From Candidatus Obscuribacterales bacterium (lineage in GTDB: Bacteria > Cyanobacteriota > Vampirovibrionia > Obscuribacterales > Obscuribacteraceae): a DNA stretch of 64,000 bases. Every line of letters begins with the position of its first letter. Position 1 is the stretch's first letter. The notes beneath the pieces were generated by a model that saw only the letters and a program-made list of their open reading frames with translations, made no database searches and was not told the origin of the DNA. Location: NCBI GenBank assembly GCA_020050835.1, contig JAGVKB010000129.1, positions 1-64,000 of the forward strand, given 5' to 3'. The translations under genes and the position numbers were made by a program. Of this stretch, positions 26,324 through 34,333 are shown in pieces.

Positions 26324-29300
26324 TCACTGTGGATTGATAACACCGTATGCTCCTCTCCTGCCGGTGGTCAGGACCAGACAAGCAGTGGCCTTGAGCAATC
26401 TGTCCAAGACTTTGCGATCGGAAGGCTGCGACGATTTCAACATCTGATGGAGAATGTCGCTGCTTTGAATCAAGGACAGAAGTGAAATGTCGCTGCCGAC
26501 CAGGGTGTGCCCGGTCGTCAATTCGTGAGAATGGGCTCTGCGGCGTCCAATATTATCCCGCAGCATTACATCCTGGAACTGAAGTTTACCGCTTGCAATT
26601 ATCACCTCTTCTCCAACATTGACAGCGGTGCAATGCTTGCCGACATATACCTGAACTGAGTCATGCCTGGTGTCCCAGAGGTTTCGGATAATCAGGCGGT
26701 CCTGAGCGACGGCGACAAGTACGAGTGCTCCCGGTGCAATTGAGGCTTTATAATCTCCTGCTCTCATGAAAACCTGCTGTTTGGCTTGAATTAGAAGCTC
26801 ACCGCTATAGAGATTAAACACACCGTTACTTTCGATTTCGAATTTGGCGTCGTTTGTATGTGCCAATTCGGCCAGCCCGACATTGCTTCGACTGATCTCA
26901 GAACTGCTTCTGGAAGTACCGTGTGGTTGTCTGAGAGCAACTGGAACAAGCTGATGGATTGGACCGGATAAGCCAGAGGATGTAATTGGAGCCGGTAGAG
27001 TCCGAGATGGTGCACAATCGGGCTGCGCTTCTGAGACAGCATCTGGCTCTGCATGTTGAATCTTATCCCTGATCTTCTTTAATTGTTGCTTCATGGCGAC
27101 TCGTAGGCAGTTATCCCCACAGGAAAGCAGCGAGGATTCTTTATTGGCCATTTGTTCTAAATTAAGCGCGTAGGTTTGAACTTTGTAGCCGGCAATGCGC
27201 AAAACACCTGTAATCGGACCGCGATCTACTCCGTCTACTGCAATGAGATCTTCTTCTGATGCGTTCTCGTCACAAATGACTATCTCCTGCCCCTTATGTG
27301 CAGTAACAGTCTGTACTTTGCCTGCTACACCAAGCGCAACAGAGACGTCATGTCCGTCCAGATTGGTGACTCTTGTGACGGAGCGCGATGTTTGATTGAC
27401 GAGCGCAATGGTGTCAGGCTTGGCGGTCACTTTACAGCGCTTTGAAGCAATGTTGATCGGCTTCTTGGCGGCAAGTGCGACCAGCTTCCCATTGCCAAGC
27501 CTAACCGAATGATTGCCTGCCGGTGCCATCGTTGTTCCTGGAGCTGCAAGCAGCGCAGAGCCTAAGTCGTATTGGAAAGAGTAAACCTGACAGCCGCCGC
27601 CTGCGACCATCCAGCTTGTCTGTCCATCATCATCGGCGGCACTGCCGCCGGCGTCCAGTACTAGAAGAGACTCGCATCTGCTTTTCTCGACGATAGGCAT
27701 GGTTCGTTTTGCGGTGTCAGTCTGCAAAACAGTATTGCTTAGAGTTTCGTTTTTTCGCTCGACGTTAATCTGCGTTTGAGCCTGTTGAGTTGCAACACTT
27801 TCAACTGGGGGCGTAGTGTGAGTCAGAGGACCGCTCGGCTGGTTTGGACCAGGTCCAGGTCCAGGACCAGGTCCAGACCCTGGTCCTGTGACAGTTGCTG
27901 GCGCAGCGGTCAGGAAGGATGCGTTACCGATAAAAAGGGGATCTGGTCCACCAAGAGGGTCGATGTATATAATACCGCCGCTGGTGCTGAGTGTACTGCC
28001 ATTGATGTCGATTCCGGACTTGTCCGGTGTGTAGAACTGGACATAGCCGAAGTCGGTGATGTCGATCGTGTTTGTTCCATACGCTAGAGAGAGTGGCTCG
28101 GTGTCGGTCGTAGGCGAGCCTGAAGGTGGAACCCATGTGTTGGCAGCGGTAAATACATCACGAGTCGGAATCAAGGACATCGCGGAAGCCGGTACGCCTG
28201 CCAGAACAGCTATCCGTCCGCCGGCATAGTTTGGCAGTTCGACGTCGTTTACATTGACGTATGTCCCACCCGCGTCGTCGAGTTTGGAGTTGGCGGACAG
28301 GACTACTCCATCGTCGATGGAGATTTGAGTGGTCGCGCGCAATATGATATCGCCGCCCCAGGCAGTAAATTGATTGCGATTCATTAGTTGCAGTGTGTCA
28401 TCGCTTTCGATTAGAATCTCAGCCGGCGTGTTCCAGTTGATGCCACCAGAAACGGTGAGATGTGTATCTTGGTTAACCCAGATCGGTCCCGGGCTTGTAA
28501 TTTGAATGCGACCGTTCGTCAATATGGAATTTGCTGGCTGAATGCCGGTGGCTGGGACAAAGCCGGCAGCAAACTCGCCCGCCGACAATGACGATACTCT
28601 GACTGATGCTCCCCAGATGTAGGAATATCCGATTTCGACTCCGGTATCTGCCTCGATGATGATGTTTCTACCGGCGATTACGTCGCCACCGGAAAAGCCG
28701 GTGACCCAGCCTGAATTTGCACCGGCGATCGCTGTCACGATAATGTCGTTCTTCGCATATGCAAAGCTATCGTCAACATTTAGCTCGAAGGAGCCATTGG
28801 TATTGATCAGCTCGATGTCGCCATTAAGAGCCTGAAGTGATGAGTGATCTACCACTCCCACGTGTGACCCATCGGACCACCAGTTCTCAGAGGCTTCGAT
28901 TCGGATGCCGGTGGCGCTGATAATGTGCGCGTTGTTAATTACTTCTACTTCGATGCCGGCAGGTTGAGCTATCAAGCTGATGCCACCGGTAGTTGTCTCT
29001 TGATAGGAAGAGCCATAATTACCCCAAAAGATCTCGCCGTTGTAGTTGGCCAGCACAATCGAACCAGCGGATAGTACATTTTCGTCGTATGTCTCGAAGT
29101 CGATAATCGAACCCCATTCAGCCGGACCGGGCGGCGCTGTGACGGTCATGTTTAATTCGCCCGTGATATTCCAAGTACTCAAGACCTCCTGGTACACGCA
29201 TAAGCAGGTTCCGCCGCCAGCTACGTTTTGATTGACTGTAAGTGTCGCCGAACCTGCATTTAATGTCATGTATTGCGTTTCTAACAACAGCGTAGTGCCT

Positions 29301-32300
29301 GAATCGGTGTTTTGATTGACGGTCATGGTGAAGTCGTTGTCGACTGTTAGATTGCCGTACCAGACATGCATGATCAGATCGGAATCGGTGTTGGTCAGCG
29401 CTAGATTGGACGTGTGCAAATGTCCATTGAAGTTAGTGACGGCATCTCCGGTAAACCCTGTGCCACCGAACAAGTTGATAGTCATCGTTCCGGCTTCGAT
29501 ACTTGAAGAGGTCGGCAGGAAGAGTCCGTGTGCGGTTATCTCAAGGTCGCCACGACTGCCAGAGGCGCCGCGCAGATCGATCGACCCGGAGATGTAAATC
29601 TTGTCTGATAAGTTGTTGTCGACCAGAGTCAGTCTGACTGCAGGCAATGACGGGTTTGTTCGGATGTCGCTGTGAAGCCTCAGAAACATTGAATTTAGCG
29701 TCAAGTCTTGGGACAGTACTATCTGGGCTCCGGAAGCCAGAGTGAATTGAGGAGCCGTTATCGAAATTGGAGCGCCGGCATCAAAACTGATGGAGCTGGG
29801 CGTGGCCAGTCCGAAGTAACCGCCGCTGTTAATACTGGCGCCGAAAGAGATGTTGCCGGCCGCTACCATGGACAGGGAATCATTGCTGTTAAATTGCGTG
29901 ACTGTTCCGATATACATTGAATTTCCGACAGCATCCATGCCGGTTGCGACAATCGGCGCAATCTTCCCCCGCGTACCCGTGTTGAGCGTGAAGGAGATCG
30001 GTGCGCCGATGCTGCCGATGGTGGTATAGCCACCGGGTTTGATGTTGATGGCAGCAGTCGGTGTCACATTCAGGGCGAGCGGAAGAGTAGGGCCGGCTCC
30101 CGCATACCCGTACCTGATTGCTCCCCCGGCAGTGCTGACCGTGGGAACACTGATATTGGTCGGGTTGGCTCCAGAGGTGGCGGTGGCTGACAGCAGAATG
30201 ATATCTCCCGTCGACGAGCTGACGCTTGGTGAGGCGATAGCGGTACCGGCTGCGGCGCCGGCCGATAGGAAAGCGCCCAAAGCGCCGCTGGTTACTCCGG
30301 TACCTATGTTGATCTGCTTGGTGGCTACTATGCCGACGCCGCCTTCGTTCGCCGACGAAACACGTCCAGACACGCTGACATTGCCGGAGGAGGGGCTGAT
30401 GGAGGGATCACCCATAGAAACTAGCACGACGTTGCGACCGGATACATTTCCGGAAATCGTAATGCGACCATCGGTGGCGGGCTGGGAGCCACCGCCAGTA
30501 GTGCCAGCCAGGAGTGTGACGTCGCCGGAAGAAGTAATTGCGCCAGCGAAGAGTTGGTTTCTCGCGCTTAGATGTATCGATGCACCTTCTCCGTCGACGG
30601 TAACAGCGCCGGTTATGTTGAGAGTGCCCGGGCTGGTAAGGAGCAGTCCGCCGAGCTCTTCACAATCGATCGTGACGCTGCCGATCGAGCCGCTAAGAAC
30701 ATTTAACGATAGTCCGGAGGAGCTGCCATAACCTTGGAAAGAGCGACCATGAATGTCAATGACCGGATTGCTACCAGCACCGGAAGAGACAAATGAAACA
30801 TTGGCTAACGGAAGTAAATCGTTGTTGCTCTTGAACAAGACGAATCCGGAATCGCCGCCGCCACTGCCGAACGCAAGGATGGAACCGACCGTAAACGAGT
30901 TGATGCCGCTGTCCAGTATGATTTGGCCGCTATCGCCAGAAGTAGTACTGACATTGAGATCGCGCATGGCGATTGAACCGGAAGCGGAGATGTTTATATA
31001 ACCGGCTGCGCCTGAGCTGGCTGGTGATACATTGACGTCCCGAATCGTGACGGACCCGGTAGACGCGCTACCAGAGCGAGCATAGAGCGACACGTAGCCG
31101 CTGTTAGATCTAATATCTATGTTGGGCAAGGAGACACTGCCGCCCGAGGCAGTCGTTCCGGTGATTGGCAGCGTGTCGATCTGCTCCCATCTCCTGTAAC
31201 AGTAATCGCAACCGTATTGTCCGGCACCAGTCGCTGTGTAATCGACTCCGGCAACGATCACGACCTTGCCACCGGTCCGGTCCATATAAGAATTTGTCGT
31301 GTTGGTTGTATCGATCAGATTTGTGCTGAGTGGTCCTATCGCGGTTATGTCGGCGCCGGCGAGCGCTGCAAAGCCGCCAATGTAGTTTCTTGGGGTCTGA
31401 AAGACTTGGGTCAGATCTAGGTTGCCTGCCGATGTGTAGGTAGTCAGCGCGAAAAGCTGTCCGGAAGTGTTAGGAGGAATGGCTGTAGTTCCGGTGCCAA
31501 TTTCAAAGTTGCGGGAGATAACGGCTGCGTCCTTCCATCTGCTGTTTGTGAATGGATTGGTTGCAGGAGGTTGAGCGGACAGCGCCGAAAAGTAAGAGTT
31601 TACTGTGCCACTGATAGCGACGCTATCGGCTTGCACACTGACGTCTCCGGGATTTCCTGTTTCGTCGTAGTCGCGAAGCCCCCAGCTTACTTCATTCGTT
31701 CCAAAGTTAGCAGCGCTATTTCCTCCTCTGCCAAAATCTCCGGCACCGGCTAAACTCGCCCCACCGAATATTCCTCCGCCCCAGCCTGGCGTCGAGTCAA
31801 CTCCGGCGCCACCGCCGATGAAACCGCTGGCGCCGCCGAAGGCTGTCGGGGTACCGTTGGCTCGCCCACCGCCACCACCACCGAACGAGCCTGCTCCGTA
31901 GTTCTGTCCACCGACAGCTAGGAGCGGTCCGGTTGCCGTGAACGTCCCGCCGGCGTTAACAGCAATATTGCCGGAATCGCCCCCGTCAAGCTGCGCGTTG
32001 CCGCCGCCGCTGCCTCCGCCCGAGACGTTGATGTCACCGCTGACGAGCACGCTAGTTCCGGCCGTGATTGACACGTTGCCGCCATCGCCGCCATCGCCTC
32101 CCAGCACAGTACCAAAATTAGTATCGGCATAGCCGCCGCCTCCTCCTCCGTACGAGCGGATGAAGCCGGTTGAGACGGCGTCACTGGCGGAAATGGTAAC
32201 ATTGCCGCCATCTGCTCCTTGATAGCCGTTTACCAGGTTTTCATAATCTGCCGGCGCTCCACCCGCACCGGAAGCTTCCAGGCTGCCGACAGTTATGGCG

Positions 32301-33982
32301 CCGTCGAAATCGTTACCTGCATGAGCTTCCAGGCTGATCTCGTTACTGTTTGTCCGTAGGTTGACTGTCGGCAAGATGATATCGCCGCCAGTGGAGCTCA
32401 CCCCGGTCACAGTGGTGCCAGAGAAAGTAACACCGGCGGCTAGTTGGATCCGTCCGCCGGTGAACTGTGGCGTGTCTTTGGTAGCGTCGATCACGGCATT
32501 TGGCGGTGCGGTTGCCGCGAATATCTTGCCGGAAGCTAGAGCGATAAAGTCACCACCCAAAGTCTGGCTTGTCGGTCCGCCAGAAAAGATCGAGCTTAGA
32601 TCGAGTTCGCCGCCGGAGGTAAACACTGGATCGCCAGAGAGGTTTAAGCGATTCAATTTCAAGACGCCCGTTTGAACACGCAGATCTGCGTCGCAGGCTG
32701 TGACAGATACGCCGCCGGACATTCTCTCTGTATTGGCAAATACTTTGCCCCCTGGGGCTGAGAAATCTATGCTGTTTGCTAGCAGAGTCCCACCCTCAAC
32801 ACGCAGGAGTGAAGCACCAGCCAGCGTCGGGTCGAGGAAGAAGGCGATTTTGTCGCGAGCGGAAAGTGTACCCAAAACATTGTCGAAAAGAAGCAAGCCT
32901 GGGGTCGTGCCTTTGATGTTGAGCGATCCGCCGAGCGCTTCAATCAGCGCATTATTGCTGAGTGAAGCAGCTATCATTTCTATGTTGCCCGACTGAGCGG
33001 TGATTTTGCCCTGATTCAAGATGTTCTGAGCGCTCATCAGTATGTTTGAAACGGCAGCGAGCGTCGCTGAGTTGGCCATGGCTGAAGCATTTGCCGCAGT
33101 GCTTGCAGCTCCGGCTAGGTTCGAAATCGTATCTCCAGTCGCCAGCCGCACTGTTGCTGCAGAAACTATTGTCCCGTAATTGCTTATGTTCTGGACAGCT
33201 GTCATTGCCAGAGCCGCGGAGCTAGACACAGTGCCGTAATTAGTGATATTCGTCGCGTTCAAGGACAGATTGAGCGCCGGTACCAGACCGGTCAGGTTCA
33301 AAGTTGCTGCTAAGTTTGCCGGCAATGCTGATGACAGAGTAGCGCCCGCCATGTTGGTAATGGTCTGCGCGTTGATGATAGCTGAGGTCGATTGCTCGTT
33401 TGAGGAATAGGCATAGAATTGTCCGGAGTTACTCAGGTTGCCTGCCATGTTGAGCGGATTGCCTGCAGCGAAGTCGTGCAGAGCGCTAACACCACTGGGA
33501 ATGACCAGGTTTCCAACTTCCCCAGCGATCGATTGGTGCAAGTTGAAAGTGCCGCCGACCGCTGTGCCTTGGTCATTCAACAACAAGGTTTGTGTGCCGC
33601 TAAGGATGACCTGAGACGCCGCCAAGAGCTCTGCGGCCGTCAACTTGTCTGAGGCCAGTACGGAGCGGGAAAGCTCTCCAACCTGGATGTTTGTGCCAGG
33701 CTGGAAGCCAGGGATCGATTGCGGGCTCAGTAGAGATAACGATGAGCTGAGGTCCAGGTCTACTGGCGCCGCCGGCCCAGAGGCGCTGGTGACAGCGCTA
33801 ACTGAGCCTGTGCTGTTGGTGTCGGCTGGGACCGCCGGTGGCGATTGAGTGGCGTTGCCAATTCCAGCAATCGCTGATTCCTGAGCGGGAGAAGTTAGCG
33901 GCAATGTAAGCTGGAGCAGCAGACACAGCAGCGACACGTGTGCCCACAAGCGCGACCAGTTACTTCTTGTCTCTGTAAACAT
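26324..33982 (-). CDS. Giant secreted beta-helix (haemagglutinin-like) protein with two FecR-like modules
   Basis: 2552 residues. A signal peptide covers residues 1-34 (hydrophobic LLCLLLQLTLPL, then SPAQ). Residues ~85-2000 are repetitive, rich in G, S, N, T and A, with many short strands such as NITNYGTV and ISNYGTIV. This is the right-handed beta-helix pattern of filamentous haemagglutinins and adhesins. About residues 600-745 are extremely Gly-rich. A (GP)n hinge lies near 2030-2046. The C-terminal ~500 residues hold two FecR-like beta modules (near 2150 and 2390; e.g. NGVFNLYSGELLIQAKQQVF), predicted to bind ligands or partners. There is no autotransporter barrel, LPXTG motif or adjacent TpsB. 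No clear ribosome binding site. Surface adhesion is inferred. Confidence 0.8.
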   Translation of the reverse strand: MFTETRSNWSRLWAHVSLLCLLLQLTLPLTSPAQESAIAGIGNATQSPPAVPADTNSTGSVSAVTSASGPAAPVDLDLSSSLSLLSPQSIPGFQPGTNIQVGELSRSVLASDKLTAAELLAASQVILSGTQTLLLNDQGTAVGGTFNLHQSIAGEVGNLVIPSGVSALHDFAAGNPLNMAGNLSNSGQFYAYSSNEQSTSAIINAQTITNMAGATLSSALPANLAATLNLTGLVPALNLSLNATNITNYGTVSSSAALAMTAVQNISNYGTIVSAATVRLATGDTISNLAGAASTAANASAMANSATLAAVSNILMSAQNILNQGKITAQSGNIEMIAASLSNNALIEALGGSLNIKGTTPGLLLFDNVLGTLSARDKIAFFLDPTLAGASLLRVEGGTLLANSIDFSAPGGKVFANTERMSGGVSVTACDADLRVQTGVLKLNRLNLSGDPVFTSGGELDLSSIFSGGPTSQTLGGDFIALASGKIFAATAPPNAVIDATKDTPQFTGGRIQLAAGVTFSGTTVTGVSSTGGDIILPTVNLRTNSNEISLEAHAGNDFDGAITVGSLEASGAGGAPADYENLVNGYQGADGGNVTISASDAVSTGFIRSYGGGGGGYADTNFGTVLGGDGGDGGNVSITAGTSVLVSGDINVSGGGSGGGNAQLDGGDSGNIAVNAGGTFTATGPLLAVGGQNYGAGSFGGGGGGRANGTPTAFGGASGFIGGGAGVDSTPGWGGGIFGGASLAGAGDFGRGGNSAANFGTNEVSWGLRDYDETGNPGDVSVQADSVAISGTVNSYFSALSAQPPATNPFTNSRWKDAAVISRNFEIGTGTTAIPPNTSGQLFALTTYTSAGNLDLTQVFQTPRNYIGGFAALAGADITAIGPLSTNLIDTTNTTNSYMDRTGGKVVIVAGVDYTATGAGQYGCDYCYRRWEQIDTLPITGTTASGGSVSLPNIDIRSNSGYVSLYARSGSASTGSVTIRDVNVSPASSGAAGYINISASGSIAMRDLNVSTTSGDSGQIILDSGINSFTVGSILAFGSGGGDSGFVLFKSNNDLLPLANVSFVSSGAGSNPVIDIHGRSFQGYGSSSGLSLNVLSGSIGSVTIDCEELGGLLLTSPGTLNITGAVTVDGEGASIHLSARNQLFAGAITSSGDVTLLAGTTGGGSQPATDGRITISGNVSGRNVVLVSMGDPSISPSSGNVSVSGRVSSANEGGVGIVATKQINIGTGVTSGALGAFLSAGAAAGTAIASPSVSSSTGDIILLSATATSGANPTNISVPTVSTAGGAIRYGYAGAGPTLPLALNVTPTAAINIKPGGYTTIGSIGAPISFTLNTGTRGKIAPIVATGMDAVGNSMYIGTVTQFNSNDSLSMVAAGNISFGASINSGGYFGLATPSSISFDAGAPISITAPQFTLASGAQIVLSQDLTLNSMFLRLHSDIRTNPSLPAVRLTLVDNNLSDKIYISGSIDLRGASGSRGDLEITAHGLFLPTSSSIEAGTMTINLFGGTGFTGDAVTNFNGHLHTSNLALTNTDSDLIMHVWYGNLTVDNDFTMTVNQNTDSGTTLLLETQYMTLNAGSATLTVNQNVAGGGTCLCVYQEVLSTWNITGELNMTVTAPPGPAEWGSIIDFETYDENVLSAGSIVLANYNGEIFWGNYGSSYQETTTGGISLIAQPAGIEVEVINNAHIISATGIRIEASENWWSDGSHVGVVDHSSLQALNGDIELINTNGSFELNVDDSFAYAKNDIIVTAIAGANSGWVTGFSGGDVIAGRNIIIEADTGVEIGYSYIWGASVRVSSLSAGEFAAGFVPATGIQPANSILTNGRIQITSPGPIWVNQDTHLTVSGGINWNTPAEILIESDDTLQLMNRNQFTAWGGDIILRATTQISIDDGVVLSANSKLDDAGGTYVNVNDVELPNYAGGRIAVLAGVPASAMSLIPTRDVFTAANTWVPPSGSPTTDTEPLSLAYGTNTIDITDFGYVQFYTPDKSGIDINGSTLSTSGGIIYIDPLGGPDPLFIGNASFLTAAPATVTGPGSGPGPGPGPGPNQPSGPLTHTTPPVESVATQQAQTQINVERKNETLSNTVLQTDTAKRTMPIVEKSRCESLLVLDAGGSAADDDGQTSWMVAGGGCQVYSFQYDLGSALLAAPGTTMAPAGNHSVRLGNGKLVALAAKKPINIASKRCKVTAKPDTIALVNQTSRSVTRVTNLDGHDVSVALGVAGKVQTVTAHKGQEIVICDENASEEDLIAVDGVDRGPITGVLRIAGYKVQTYALNLEQMANKESSLLSCGDNCLRVAMKQQLKKIRDKIQHAEPDAVSEAQPDCAPSRTLPAPITSSGLSGPIHQLVPVALRQPHGTSRSSSEISRSNVGLAELAHTNDAKFEIESNGVFNLYSGELLIQAKQQVFMRAGDYKASIAPGALVLVAVAQDRLIIRNLWDTRHDSVQVYVGKHCTAVNVGEEVIIASGKLQFQDVMLRDNIGRRRAHSHELTTGHTLVGSDISLLSLIQSSDILHQMLKSSQPSDRKVLDRLLKATACLVLTTGRRGAYGVINPQ
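27845..27890 (-). repeat. Hexanucleotide repeat encoding a (Gly-Pro)n hinge
   Basis: Units of the type GGTCCA/GGACCA on the plus strand encode alternating Gly and Pro in the giant surface protein. The hinge separates the beta-helix from the C-terminal FecR-like part. Repeats of this kind can change length by slippage. Confidence 0.65.
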
Positions 33983-34333
33983 AAGCTGTCCAGACAGACG
34001 ACCGCACCCCTACAAGTATGTACCCGAAGTGATTGTCACAGAAACTTCTGTCTGTCAAAGTTCACCAGTCGAAGCCGGGCAGTTGCTTCTGCGAAATTGG
34101 AGTGCTAATTCCGTACTTTCTGACCAGTCCTTGCTTCGCTCGCATGCCATCCGCGATCCGCCATCCAAGCCATGATCTCACAAGCATGCACTGGCTTGGT
34201 AATGTTTTTCAACATCCTGCTATGGGCATCCAGATTACCTGCCCGCACCGGGTCGTACCGTCAATGATGTTTGGGAAACTGTCAAGCCGGGAAAGCAACA
34301 GCAAGTGACAGGTGTGCCAGTCCGATAATTGAT
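33983..34333. other. Divergent intergenic region between the giant protein and kinase-TPR 2
   Basis: About 350 bases and no credible gene. Copies of CTGTC/GACAG cluster here: a CTGTC-GACAG dyad at 33986-33997, CTGTCTGTC at 34048-34056, and a 14-base palindrome ACAGAA-AC-TTCTGT at 34038-34051. These may be operator sites for the divergent genes. No clear -35/-10 pair was seen. Confidence 0.4.

Noticed and set aside
30039-30731. 230-aa plus-strand frame opposite the giant protein
   Set aside because: It is a shadow of the repetitive coding sequence on the other strand; its Pro/Ala/Val-rich translation follows from the Gly/Ser/Thr codons.
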